Source of the DNA: Morchella semilibera
Taxonomy: Eukaryota > Ascomycota > Pezizomycetes > Pezizales > Morchellaceae
Reading direction: 5' to 3'
Length of the DNA stretch: 64,000 nt
NCBI GenBank assembly: GCA_009192285.1
Contig: WBVU01000003.1
Location: 2,325,973 to 2,389,972 of the forward strand
Shown: in pieces, positions 51,086 through 61,687 of the stretch
Numbering within the stretch: the stretch's first letter is position 1
How the letters are laid out: every line of letters starts with the position of its first letter
Translations under genes and position numbers: made by a program
The notes under the pieces: generated by a model
Told to the model about the DNA's origin: nothing
Seen by the model: only the letters and a program-made list of their open reading frames with translations
Databases searched by the model: none

Positions 51086-51709
51086 ATGTTGGCGCTCCAA
51101 CCTCCTCATAAGAAGCGCCGTCTCACGCGCACCGCCTCTCTCGACATCTACTGCCACCCCGATGATGACTACCGCACCGAGGCCGCAGCCAACAAGAGAC
51201 AGACGACGGACAATGGCAATAGGGCCACGATTGAAGCCTCATTCACGTCCGAGCACATTGAAAGTGATGACGAGGCAATTCTCCCCGCGGTAAAGGTCCC
51301 AAGCGTCGCTACCGCCGCCTACGGAGAATACATTGAAAGCCTTCCGCCCAATGTTCTTTTCCAGGCCCGAATCCAATCCTCACAAGCCACACGCACGTTT
51401 TACCCAGAGGCGTTGACTGGAGAGACGATTCGGCTGTGGTACCCAGACTACAAGAGCTTCAACGGGGTGCTGCACGATGGGATAGTGCAACGGCTTGGGA
51501 TTCATAGGGATGCTGTCAATTCGCTGAAGATGATCGCAAAGAAGCGCGGGGAGGTTGTATGGGAGGGCTCGTTTGCATGTTTTGAAGACCAGTGGGAGAT
51601 GGCGCTGCGGGAGCTCAGGAGATATGGCGTAGGGGATAGGGTGGAGGGAGGATTGGGGAGCGCCGATAACGTGAGGTTGCTTGTGGGTTTGGATTGCCAA
51701 ACCTACTAA
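51086..51709 (+). CDS. Hypothetical protein, 207 residues
   Basis: Single-exon frame, GC-richer than its surroundings, consistent with coding sequence. The N-terminus has a basic patch (PPHKKRRLTR) resembling a nuclear-localisation signal, followed by an acidic, polar stretch to ~residue 65. The C-terminal ~120 residues look folded (PPNVLFQARIQSSQATRTFY, then TGETIRLWYPDYKSFNG, GEVVWEGSFACFEDQWEMAL). No family is recognised. An in-frame stop lies immediately before the ATG, so this start is firm unless an upstream exon exists. It is isolated, between the MFS permease and the transposon cluster. Confidence 0.5.
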   Translation: MLALQPPHKKRRLTRTASLDIYCHPDDDYRTEAAANKRQTTDNGNRATIEASFTSEHIESDDEAILPAVKVPSVATAAYGEYIESLPPNVLFQARIQSSQATRTFYPEALTGETIRLWYPDYKSFNGVLHDGIVQRLGIHRDAVNSLKMIAKKRGEVVWEGSFACFEDQWEMALRELRRYGVGDRVEGGLGSADNVRLLVGLDCQTY

Positions 51710-52931
51710 ATTAACTTTTATACTTGATACCCTAATTGGATGTTTCTGTTTTGGAGTTATAAATTTGCGAGCACGTGCCTCTCTTTTCTTTCTAATAAGT
51801 ACATATACATACATGTACATACTATACGATAAACATTGAGAATCAGTGGAGCTCGTATTTGCGTTTGGGCGCGCTTGGAGCGTTTAAAAGTGATATATAA
51901 GTACATGTATACTTACATGTAAGTTCTTGGACATCATCACCGCGCCAAACCACGCCAGCTTAATTTCCCAGCCCCCAACTCCCGCCAGCAAGCAATGAAA
52001 CTATCTGGGTGCTTGCCACAAAGCCTCGGCGTCCCGGAAAATAAAACTCTCTAGCGAGCAATATACACTCGGTTTAGTCGTGGCCCTAAAACGCCGCGAA
52101 AGAACCGTACAGATTGGGAGCCTATATATGTACATACTTATGTAAGTATGACATGTATTTTAAGCTCAGGGCTTTCGGTTTTGCCAAGACCCACACAAAT
52201 CCGAGGCCCTGAGGAAAAATGCTCAATACAAAAGCTAAGCTATACTTTATATCAATTCGAAAAAAGGTATTTCAACCTCTCCCTGTCTCAAAAGCTACAT
52301 AAGTGACTGTCGTCCCTCGAATTCACGAGTCAGGGTTAGGTCTATTATATTTACATACAAGAACTATAGTAATATACCGACCCCTAACATTGGTATTATT
52401 TATGGTGCCGGTCGCGCACAACCTACCCAAAATACCACAAAAATCCCATGCTCTACAGATAATCTATCCTCAATCACACAACGCAATTGATAAAAAGTCT
52501 AATACATAGAAGAGTTGGGGCTAGTGATTACCTATTAATTGTCTGTCTCCATTTATTTTAAATCTTTTTTTTGCTGAGTGAGATAGCTTTTCCAAAATGG
52601 TAAGGTTTACTTACAATGACCGGCTCAAATCCCAGGGTTAGGGGGTAGTGTTTCAGGGTTAGGGTTCGCTTATAAGAGGGTTGGGTTACAGATCACCAGA
52701 TAATCGCCAGATGTTCCCCACAGTAGCGTCAGTCAACAATTACACTATCTGCACCCGGGTATCAACAATCAGCAAAGAAGTTGAAATGTAAGTTTTCCCT
52801 CATCAATAATAGCATTTATCTAATTGATTATAGTAGATACAACTCTCACAATCAAACCTGGAAGCAGTCCTGTGACCTCGCGACCTCAAGACCTCGCGAC
52901 CCCGCGACCCGCGACCTATTGGAGTTCTGAT
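51710..52931. other. Intergenic, left flank of transposon cluster
   Basis: TACATGTA palindromes are at 51810, 51902 and 51914. TTAGGG-type motifs are at 52635-52645 and 52655-52666. A short tandem array of GACCTCGC-like units lies at 52873-52916, just before the transposase start. The left end of the DNA transposon probably lies here, but I could not define terminal inverted repeats. Confidence 0.5.
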
Positions 52932-53068
52932 ATGCCTCCCTTGAATAGAAAAGCCAAAGCAATGATACTGTTGAATAGGGCGAGGGCTTTGAAAGGGCAG
53001 GTTAGAAATTGGGGGGGGGATTTAAGAGGGGAAATGGTAGAGAAGGTGGCGGAGCAAGAGGATCCTGA

Positions 53069-53701
53069 TGTCCCGGCGTCTTGGCATTTGTCCCGACAGT
53101 TCGGTAGGCGATGTACGGTTGTGGTTGTTAGGGAAATGTTAAGCGAAAGCGGGGAGTGCGAGGTGGAGGCTGTCGTCATTAGATTCTGGGAGGTTCGATG
53201 GCGTGATGGATTGGTAATGTAGAATAGTGGAGATGGTGGGGAGGATTACGGGGTGTGGTAGTAACAGGTTTCTATGAGGTTCTATGAGCGGAGGTGTGAG
53301 TCATATTGGACTAGTGGAGGAGGTGTGTTAAATAGTCGAGATAGATGTTTTCCTTAGTTCTTTCTTTCTTTTCTCTTTGTCTCGTCTTCCTGTTATCTCG
53401 GTACATAGGAATCTACTCCTATTTCTAAGCCATAGCCTCTCGTACCAAAGACTCGATCCTCTGACAAGAGGAAACTCATAGTACCCCTCATAGTTCTCGT
53501 TGAGGTCCCTTCGGTCCTCACTCTCCCTGCTCTGTGCTCTTGTGCCCTTGCTCTTGCCTTTGTTCTCGCCGGTGCCTGTGCTTGTGCCTGCCTGACGTTG
53601 TCCCTGTCTTCATCGGCCCCCTCGTCGAGTACACTGTGCTCCTCGAGTTCCTCTGCGTCATCATTGTCATCTTCTTCTTTGCGTCGGGTTACTCCGTCAC
53701 A
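53069..53701 (+). repeat. 5' LTR of the chromovirus
   Basis: 633 bp, beginning TGTCCCGG and ending CCGTCACA, repeated at 58661-59293. The target duplication CCTGA precedes it. Confidence 0.95.
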
Positions 53702-53762
53702 CTAAGACGAGACCATCCTCACTCGACTAGCACAGTCCGAGTTCCTCGCACCACAGTTCACC

Positions 53763-55004
53763 ATGACCGCCCCTGCTACCAATGCATTTGATTATCAAAA
53801 GCTCCATACGGATCTCGAAGGGTTCTTTGTCGCTCACCCTGAAGTGGACCCCGCCGCAACAGAAGAAGCGAAGCAAGCGTATGCCCTCCTCCAAAGAGCG
53901 CACGGAGGGGTCCAGCAATATGCGGTCGACATCACCACCCATCACTCCGAAACCGAACAAGGCCGGGCCGAGTTCCACAAAGAAATCCAGGGACTACGAG
54001 CTAAGATCAAGAAGCTGCAAGAAGGAGTCAAAGGAGGTTTAGAGGAGATCCACGACGACTTAACCAAGCCATCCAAATCCGAGAAGCTACCCGACCCGGA
54101 GAAATACCGGGGCGATCGCAAGACTCTCAGGACTTTCCAGAGACAACTTCAGATTAAGCTCACGGCTAATTTGGATCGCTTCCCTACCGCGGCTCAACAA
54201 CTTGCGTATTCTATTTCTCGATTGGAAGGACCGGCGGCAGATCAATTTTTAGTTTATATTACAGATGAAGGAATCGCTCTCGATTCCATGGCGGAGTTTT
54301 TTGAAATTTTGGATAATGCTTTTGGGGATCCAGACCGCGCCGCCACTGCTGCTCGAAATCTGAGGGAGATCAGGCAGCGCCAACGCACCTTTTCTGAGTA
54401 CTTTGCAGAGTTTCAGCGATATGCTGCCGACTCTGAGTTCAACGAAGCGGCTAAGATTGAATGTTTGTTGGAAGGACTTAACCAGGACCTAATGGCCCTG
54501 ATGATTCAGAATGAAACACCAACTACAATTAAGGACTGCGGGCTGCTTCTTCAACGTCTTGATAATAAGCAACGGGCACTACAGGCCAGGATGGGGAGAT
54601 TTCGTTTTCAGATTCCAAGTGCTCCTGCTCCGCGTCCCTTTGTTCCTCGTCCCCCCGTTGCACCAGCAACATCCCCAGTCGTACGAGGACCACCCCAACC
54701 ACCACCGAAGAATGCTGCGCCAGCGGCCCACCCTTCCTATACTCCTGGGGGAGCTGTTCCCATGGATTTGTCTAATAGTTACCGTCGCCCGGATCCCAGA
54801 GAAAGGGAGGCACGTCGTGTGGAGAATCGTTGCTATTACTGCGGGGGGGTTGGACATTTGGTTAGAGACTGTAAGCTTTCGCCCTCAGGAAGGGCAGCAC
54901 CTAGGATGAGGGGAGCGTTGTTGGAAGCAAGAAAGGAAAAGAAGGAAAAGGAAGAGGAGGTATGGTCGGATGAGGAGGAGTTAAAAGATTCGTCCCTGGC
55001 CTAG
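53763..55004 (+). CDS. Gag-like protein of the chromovirus
   Basis: About 413 residues. A coiled-coil N-terminal part and a capsid-like retrotransposon-gag region (KTLRTFQRQLQIKL to the EYFAEFQRYA motif) are followed by a Pro-rich linker and one CCHC zinc knuckle (CYYCGGVGHLVRDC). It is the first internal part of the element. Confidence 0.9.
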   Translation: MTAPATNAFDYQKLHTDLEGFFVAHPEVDPAATEEAKQAYALLQRAHGGVQQYAVDITTHHSETEQGRAEFHKEIQGLRAKIKKLQEGVKGGLEEIHDDLTKPSKSEKLPDPEKYRGDRKTLRTFQRQLQIKLTANLDRFPTAAQQLAYSISRLEGPAADQFLVYITDEGIALDSMAEFFEILDNAFGDPDRAATAARNLREIRQRQRTFSEYFAEFQRYAADSEFNEAAKIECLLEGLNQDLMALMIQNETPTTIKDCGLLLQRLDNKQRALQARMGRFRFQIPSAPAPRPFVPRPPVAPATSPVVRGPPQPPPKNAAPAAHPSYTPGGAVPMDLSNSYRRPDPREREARRVENRCYYCGGVGHLVRDCKLSPSGRAAPRMRGALLEARKEKKEKEEEVWSDEEELKDSSLA

Positions 55005-55042
55005 GCGGCATAGCCCAGGGACCTCCAAAGGTTTTCTCTCAG

Positions 55043-58000
55043 GTGTCTATTTCAACGTTTTCAGTATCAGAAGGGGAGATGGATGGGAATCAACTGATTG
55101 TAGTGTGTTCTATTTCACAAAATAAAAAATCTATTGTACCCACTTATGCCCTGATTGATACTGGAGCGTCGGGATATGCATTTATTGATGAAGACTTTGT
55201 GCGCCGCCATGAATTAAAGATGAAAAATCTACGGACTGAGAGGGAGATTGATGTGATTGATGGAAGGCCTATCGAGTCTGGGAAGGTGACCAGAAAGGTG
55301 ACGTTGGAATTGGAAATTAATGGACATGTGGAGGAGTGTCCTTTCTTTGTTACAAAGTTGGGACATTACCCGATTGTGATGGGAATCCCTTGGCTGAGGA
55401 AGCATGGAGTTTTGATTGATAGTGGAAGGAATGAGATTCGCTTCCAGTCATCAGTGTGTCTTGAACATTGCATAGCCAACCACAAACCTATTGTTGCTCG
55501 AGGAATTTCAACTTCATTACCCGAAAGGTCTGTTACAAATATTTCGGCAATTACTCCTCGATCGTTTAAGAAACTTTCGCAAGATCCTACTGTGCAAATT
55601 TATTCGACTACCCTTTATGCTATCAACAAAGTATTGGAGATGCCTGCCAACCCTGATGGAATGATTCCAATTGATTATCAGCGGTTCCGACAGCTGTTCG
55701 ATGAGACCAATGCTTCTAGACTACCACCACATCGTCCCTATGACCATGAGATCAAACTTCAGGAAGGAACAGTACCACCCTTTGGTCCCATGTATAGTAT
55801 GTCACGGGAAGAGTTGAAGGCGTTGAGGGACTATTTGGCCGATAATTTGCAGAAAGGATTTCTTAGATCCAGTAACTCTCCAGCCGGCGCCCCGGTGCTA
55901 TTTGTTAAAAAGGCTGACGGTTCCTTACGCTTGTGTGTTGATTATCGAAAGCTAAATGCTATTACGGTCAAGGATCGATACCCTCTTCCCCTTACACCAG
56001 AGACGATGGCCAATTTAGCCCGTGCTAATTATTTTACCAAGCTGGACCTACGATGGGGATATAATCAGATTAGGATTAAAGAAGGGGACGAGTGGAAAAC
56101 GGCTTTTCGAACACGCTATGGACATTGGGAATATTTGGTGATGCCTTTTGGTCTAACTAATGCTCCTGCTACCTTTCAACGTTGGATTAACGATATTCTT
56201 CGCCCCTTTCTGGATCGTTGCGCTACTGCTTATCTGGATGATATTCTTATTTATTCGGAAACCTTGGAACAACACCAACAGGATGTGCAACAAGTACTGG
56301 AAGCCTTGGAAGCTAATGAGGTCCATTTAAAACCAGAGAAATGCGAATTCAGCGTACAAGAGACAAAATATTTGGGCATGATCTTGACTCCTGGAGGAAT
56401 GAAGATGGATCCTGCTAAGGTACAGACAATTGTGGACTGGGAAGCGCCCAAGACAGTGAAGAAGGTTCAGGAATTTCTTGGGTTTGCCAATTTTTATCGA
56501 CGTTTTATCTATGCTTATTCCCGAGTGGCTCGGCCATTGACTACTCTGACAAAAAAGCATGTACGATTTGAGTGGACCCAAAAAGTTGAACAAGCCTTTC
56601 AGAAACTCAAGACTGCTTTTACCACCGCTCCCATATTGATGCACCCTGATCCCGAGAAAGAATTTATTGTGGAAACCGATGCGTCAGATTATGTGTCGGC
56701 AGGGATATTATCACAACGAGATGATGAAGGAGTTCTGCACCCGGTCGCTTTTTTCTCCAAGACACACTCGCCAGCAGAATGCAATTACGAAATTTATGAT
56801 AAGGAGTTGTTAGCCATTATTCGTTGTTTTGAGGAATGGAGACCTCATTTGGAGACCGCTCAATTTCAAGTCAAAGTACTTACAGATCATCGCAATCTTG
56901 AGTACTTTATGTCGACTAAATTGCTGAATAGACGTCAAACCCGTTGGGCGAAGTTTTTGTCTCGGTTTAATTTCGTTATTCAATATAGGCCCGGGAAGCA
57001 GGGAAGGAAGGTTGATATTCTGACCAGGAGGCCTAAGGATTTACCAAAGGAAGGGGATGAGAGATTGGAACAACAAAGTCGGGTGGTTTTAAAGAGGGAG
57101 AATCTAGATGCAAAGATAAGTTTGTTAGCGGGCTCTTTGTCAAATGAACCCGCTGAAGGATCGTCTTCCGTACTTGATTTGTTTAACAAAGCTTACCAGA
57201 GTGATAGCTTTCCAAACAAAATTCTATCCATGCTCCGAAATGGCGTTCAACAATCGAAAGAGATCTCGTTGGCTGAGTGCAAGGAGAGCGAGGAGGGGCT
57301 ATTGCTTTACCGGAATACTCTTTATGTCCCTGATTTTGATGAACTTAAGCTCTATCTGCTACGGGAGTATCATGATAAACCCTCTGCTGGACATCCTGGA
57401 CGATCAAAGACTTTGGAACTTCTCAGCCGGGAATATTATTGGCCGACCATGCGGAAATATACAGACCGCTATGTCCAGAATTGCCATACCTGTCGGCGAA
57501 GTAAGACGAATCATAATCCCCTACAAGGAGTTCTGCGCCCCCTATCGGTGCCCAAAGGACCCTGGACGGATGTCACGATGGATTTTGTAACGGGACTTCC
57601 GGAGAGTCATGGATTTAATGCCATTCTAGTAGTGGTGGATCGGTTGACAAAGATGAAGCATTTGATTCCTACGACGGAGAATGTTAACGCCAGGGATCTG
57701 GCTCGTCTATACCTGGAACAGGTATGGAAGTTACATGGGCTACCAGAGACTATTGTTTCCGATCGAGGGACACAGTTTACTGCTGAATTTTGGAAAGTTC
57801 TCTGTGAACGGCTGGAAATTGCCCCTCGTTATTCCACAGCATTTCATCCTCAGACCGATGGACAAACAGAAAGGACCAATGCGATTATGGAACAGTACCT
57901 CCGAAGTTATGTATCATATCAACAGGATAACTGGGTGGATTTTTTACCTCTGGCTGAATTTGCTACCAATAATCACATCTCCGAAACTACTAATATGTCC

Positions 58001-58639
58001 CCCTTTCAGGCTAACTATGGGAGACACCCGAGGATGACATTCGGACCTTTACAGCATGGACAGACGGTAAACGAGGACCAGGCTAATGGGTTGGCACGGG
58101 AGATGTCCCAGGTGTTTGATTTTTTGAAAAGTGAAATGTTCAGGGCGCAGAAGATACAGGAGGAGATGGCCAACTTACACCGGACTCCGGCACCTCGATA
58201 TGCGGTTGGCGATTTTGTCTGGCTCTCGACTCGAAATATTGAGACAAAACGACCCTCGAAAAAACTTGACTGGAAACAAATTGGTCCCTACCCGGTCAAA
58301 CGAATTGTGAGCCCTTATGCCTACGAGGTGGAGTTACCTGCCTCTATGAAAATACATCCGGTATTTCATGTTTCATTATTATTACCGACAGTTGGAGATC
58401 CTGTTCCCGGACAAATTGTTGAACCACCCCCACCGGTGGAAGTTGAAGGAGAGACTGAATGGGAAGTAGCGGAGATATTGGATTCGCGGAAGAGAGGGCG
58501 AAGGGTGGAGTACTTGGTTAGATATGTTGGATATGAAGAACCATCCTGGCAACCTTCGGGTGATTTGGAGCATAGTCCTGATATTAGGAAAGCATTCCAC
58601 GACCAATATTCTTCAAAACCTCGGCCTATCAGGAGCTAG
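55043..58639 (+). CDS. Pol-like polyprotein of the chromovirus
   Basis: About 1198 residues in a different frame from gag. Parts in order: aspartic protease (IDTGASG), reverse transcriptase (YLDDILIY), RNase H, integrase with its zinc-binding and catalytic domains, and a C-terminal chromodomain (VEYLVRYVGYEEPSWQP). Members of this group express pol by frameshift or related means. The part order places integrase after RNase H, the Ty3/gypsy arrangement. Confidence 0.95.
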   Translation: MSISTFSVSEGEMDGNQLIVVCSISQNKKSIVPTYALIDTGASGYAFIDEDFVRRHELKMKNLRTEREIDVIDGRPIESGKVTRKVTLELEINGHVEECPFFVTKLGHYPIVMGIPWLRKHGVLIDSGRNEIRFQSSVCLEHCIANHKPIVARGISTSLPERSVTNISAITPRSFKKLSQDPTVQIYSTTLYAINKVLEMPANPDGMIPIDYQRFRQLFDETNASRLPPHRPYDHEIKLQEGTVPPFGPMYSMSREELKALRDYLADNLQKGFLRSSNSPAGAPVLFVKKADGSLRLCVDYRKLNAITVKDRYPLPLTPETMANLARANYFTKLDLRWGYNQIRIKEGDEWKTAFRTRYGHWEYLVMPFGLTNAPATFQRWINDILRPFLDRCATAYLDDILIYSETLEQHQQDVQQVLEALEANEVHLKPEKCEFSVQETKYLGMILTPGGMKMDPAKVQTIVDWEAPKTVKKVQEFLGFANFYRRFIYAYSRVARPLTTLTKKHVRFEWTQKVEQAFQKLKTAFTTAPILMHPDPEKEFIVETDASDYVSAGILSQRDDEGVLHPVAFFSKTHSPAECNYEIYDKELLAIIRCFEEWRPHLETAQFQVKVLTDHRNLEYFMSTKLLNRRQTRWAKFLSRFNFVIQYRPGKQGRKVDILTRRPKDLPKEGDERLEQQSRVVLKRENLDAKISLLAGSLSNEPAEGSSSVLDLFNKAYQSDSFPNKILSMLRNGVQQSKEISLAECKESEEGLLLYRNTLYVPDFDELKLYLLREYHDKPSAGHPGRSKTLELLSREYYWPTMRKYTDRYVQNCHTCRRSKTNHNPLQGVLRPLSVPKGPWTDVTMDFVTGLPESHGFNAILVVVDRLTKMKHLIPTTENVNARDLARLYLEQVWKLHGLPETIVSDRGTQFTAEFWKVLCERLEIAPRYSTAFHPQTDGQTERTNAIMEQYLRSYVSYQQDNWVDFLPLAEFATNNHISETTNMSPFQANYGRHPRMTFGPLQHGQTVNEDQANGLAREMSQVFDFLKSEMFRAQKIQEEMANLHRTPAPRYAVGDFVWLSTRNIETKRPSKKLDWKQIGPYPVKRIVSPYAYEVELPASMKIHPVFHVSLLLPTVGDPVPGQIVEPPPPVEVEGETEWEVAEILDSRKRGRRVEYLVRYVGYEEPSWQPSGDLEHSPDIRKAFHDQYSSKPRPIRS

Positions 58640-58660
58640 GCCCTTGGAGGGGACCTGATC

Positions 58661-59293
58661 TGTCCCGGCGTCTTGGCATTTGTCCCGACAGTTCGGTAGG
58701 CGATGTACGGTTGTGGTTGTTAGGGAAATGTTAAGCGAAAGCGGGGAGTGCGAGGTGGAGGCTGTCGTCATTAGATTCTGGGAGGTTCGATGGCGTGATG
58801 GATTGGTAATGTAGAATAGTGGAGATGGTGGGGAGGATTACGGGGTGTGGTAGTAACAGGTTTCTATGAGGTTCTATGAGCGGAGGTGTGAGTCATATTG
58901 GACTAGTGGAGGAGGTGTGTTAAATAGTCGAGATAGATGTTTTCCTTAGTTCTTTCTTTCTTTTCTCTTTGTCTCGTCTTCCTGTTATCTCGGTACATAG
59001 GAATCTACTCCTATTTCTAAGCCATAGCCTCTCGTACCAAAGACTCGATCCTCTGACAAGAGGAAACTCATAGTACCCCTCATAGTTCTCGTTGAGGTCC
59101 CTTCGGTCCTCACTCTCCCTGCTCTGTGCTCTTGTGCCCTTGCTCTTGCCTTTGTTCTCGCCGGTGCCTGTGCTTGTGCCTGCCTGACGTTGTCCCTGTC
59201 TTCATCGGCCCCCTCGTCGAGTACACTGTGCTCCTCGAGTTCCTCTGCGTCATCATTGTCATCTTCTTCTTTGCGTCGGGTTACTCCGTCACA
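58661..59293 (+). repeat. 3' LTR of the chromovirus
   Basis: 633 bp, apparently identical to 53069-53701, followed by the target duplication CCTGA. An open frame starting inside it at 59126 runs on into the transposase remainder. Confidence 0.95.
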
Positions 59294-61687
59294 CCTGAGG
59301 GAGAGAATGATTCTGACGGAGATAATGATGAGTCTGATGGAAGGGAAGCAGGGACATATCTCAGTACCTGTATGGATGATTCTGAACTGGAATTTGATAG
59401 TTCAGATACGGGAAGTGAAGAGGAGGATGAGAATGATTGTTTGTTTGACTGCGAGTCAGAGATCAATATCAATAAAGAACCAGCTTTATCCCAACAAGCA
59501 AAATTCAATGCACTCTTTAAGTTTAAAGCTTCGGAACAGAAGAATGGGGAGAAATTATTGCTTGGACTCCGTGGTTCTGCTGCTCCGGGAGATTCTGCTC
59601 GAAATAAAAGAAGAAAGTTAGCGGACAACAGAATGAAAAAGGAACAAGCAACAGATTCAATTCCGGTTGCTCGTATGTTTCAACGGCAGATTGAATTAAT
59701 AGGAAATAACAATTCGGTTCTTTCAACTTTATTTGATGAACCCCGGGCCGCAATTCCAACTTTAGAGGAGTGGAAAATCGATACAACTCGTGCTCTCAAG
59801 GATCTTGACTATAGACTGAAGTCACTACGCATACGCAAAGCTGAGAATCTTGAAGGTCAATGGAGGAAAAGGCACGAGGTAGTCCATGGTTACTTGTCTT
59901 TCCGTATCCGCTTCAGTCATATATCAGCAACAGAGGCCTCAGTTTTAACTGCTGCTGTTTTTAGGCGTGGTGGTTGGGTTGCGAAAAGGCTTAGGCAGTG
60001 GAGTAAGAGCTGGGTACAGGACCGTATTATACCAAAAGGCGAGCAGGGAATTGGTAGCCGGATGAGTTCTTGGTATTATGATGAGAAGCTTGAACTTTTT
60101 ATGCGAAAGGCTATTGCTCAAATGGGAACAAATTTGACTTCTGCGATGTTAGCGCAAGCAGTTGGGACATATTTGATGTCTGAAGAGCACGCTTCCGCTG
60201 TGCTGCAAGATATCCAGAATGCTACTACAATCGAAACACATGGTGAAGAAGACGGAGGCAGAAAATTATCTTATAAAAGGAAAGGTATTAGGGCTAGGTC
60301 AGCGAGGAGATGGTTGAGAAAGCTAGGGTTCCGGTATCGTGACATCCAGAAGGGTGTATATATTGACGGACATGAAAGAGAAGATGTCGTTAAATACAGG
60401 GACAACTTTATTCAGACTTTATACCTTTATAAAGCTATTATTGTTGACTATAATGAGGACGGTTCGATGATTGAAAAGTCCCCCTTGCCTGGAACCCGTT
60501 TGATTGTGCTTCTCACTCATGACGAATCAACCTTCAATGCTAATGACTCAAGAAAGAGGGCATGGCACGATACAAAACAGACATATCTTCGGCCAAAGAC
60601 AAGAGGTCGTGGTATAATGTTAAGCGATGTGTTATACCCCAATGGGCGTGTATGTGTGCCGGATACAATAACTGATCAGGAGATGTTGGAGAAAGGAATG
60701 GACCCATCCCGTAGGAATGCTACCGAGTATTTTGAGTATGGCAAGAATAATGCTGGATATTGGAGTGGCGAGCATCTTGTCGACCATATCTTACGGGTCG
60801 TGATACCAATGTTTGAGATTGTCTATCCGAAGGAGAAATTTCAGGGTCTCTTTCTTTTCGATAATGCGACAGGTCATTCTTCATTTGCATCTAATGCATT
60901 ACGGTCACAAGATATGAATCTTGACAGCGGCGGAAAAGCTCCTTCTATGAGAAATGGATACTTCAAATCTTCTATAAGCGGTGAAGTTTGCATACAAGAG
61001 ATGAATCATCCCATAACGCATCCATATCACCCAGGAAAACCCAAAGGCCTACGTTGCATTTTGGAAGAACGTGGATTATGGACAGCTGGATTACGTTTAG
61101 ATTGCAAAAACCGTTTCTGTGCTGAGTGTGGAGAAATCAACAAACAACGCCAATCTATTGCCAAATCTTTACAGTGTGGAAAGCCAGTAAATTCTTGCTA
61201 TCCTCGAAAACGGTGTACTGAATGCATGAACCATATCAATACCATACCACTCAAAAAACATTGCTCAAGTTGTAAAGAAATGCGGCAACACTTGGATATT
61301 CCATTACGAACCGGTTGTTGTGCTAGACGCATTATGGCATTGCAGCCAGATTTTGCAGGACAGAAAGGAAGATTGCAAGAAGAAATTGAGCTGGCGGGTC
61401 ACAAGGTCATCTTCTATCCAAAGTTCCATTGCGAACTCAACTGGATTGAATATTACTGGGGTAGGGCAAAGAAATATGCGAGAGATAATTGTGGTTACTC
61501 TCTAGATGCATTACGGGTCACTGTGCCTAAAGCGGTAGAATCAGTAGATTCTATTTTGATTGGCAAGTATTATAGAAAAAGCAAGCGTATTATGCAGGCC
61601 TATGAAGATGGTATCACTTACGGAGGCAAGCAATTTAATGACGTTGTATATAAATCACATAGGAGAGCTCGGGTTGGTGAGGATTAA

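Larger units (their letters stand above)
53069..59293 (+). mobile_element. Ty3/gypsy LTR retrotransposon (chromovirus)
   Basis: A 6.2-kb element with 633-bp LTRs of the form TG...CA at both ends, flanked by the 5-bp target duplication CCTGA (53064-53068 and 59294-59298). Internal part order: gag-like frame, then a pol frame with protease, reverse transcriptase, RNase H, integrase and a C-terminal chromodomain, which marks the chromovirus branch. The two LTRs look identical on reading, so insertion is very recent. Both coding regions are open and the element looks whole. It sits inside the DDE transposase gene. Confidence 0.95.
52932..61687 (+). pseudogene. DDE DNA-transposase gene split by an LTR element
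   Basis: Left part 52932-53068 (MPPLNRKAKAMILLNRARAL onward); right part 59299-61687; the LTR element plus one copy of its target duplication lies between. The reading frame is the same on both sides. Without the insertion the gene would encode about 841 residues. The right part is acidic at first, then shows a helix-turn-helix-like region (RARSARRWLRKLGFRYRDIQ). The catalytic triad is of the Tc1/mariner-IS630 type: Asp in THDEST (60521), Asp in FLFDNATGHS (60860) and Glu in CELNWIEYYW (61448). A long cysteine-rich insertion sits between the second and third catalytic residues (about 61100-61320, with CAEC, CTEC and CSSC pairs). Similar DDE proteins are widespread in fungi. No terminal inverted repeats were found by eye. 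A plain DNA transposon or a domesticated derivative are both possible. Confidence 0.8.

Noticed and set aside
59126-59293. Apparent N-terminus of the 853-codon frame as a natural transposase start
   Set aside because: This part is LTR sequence, identical to 53534-53701; the transposase start lies left of the insertion.
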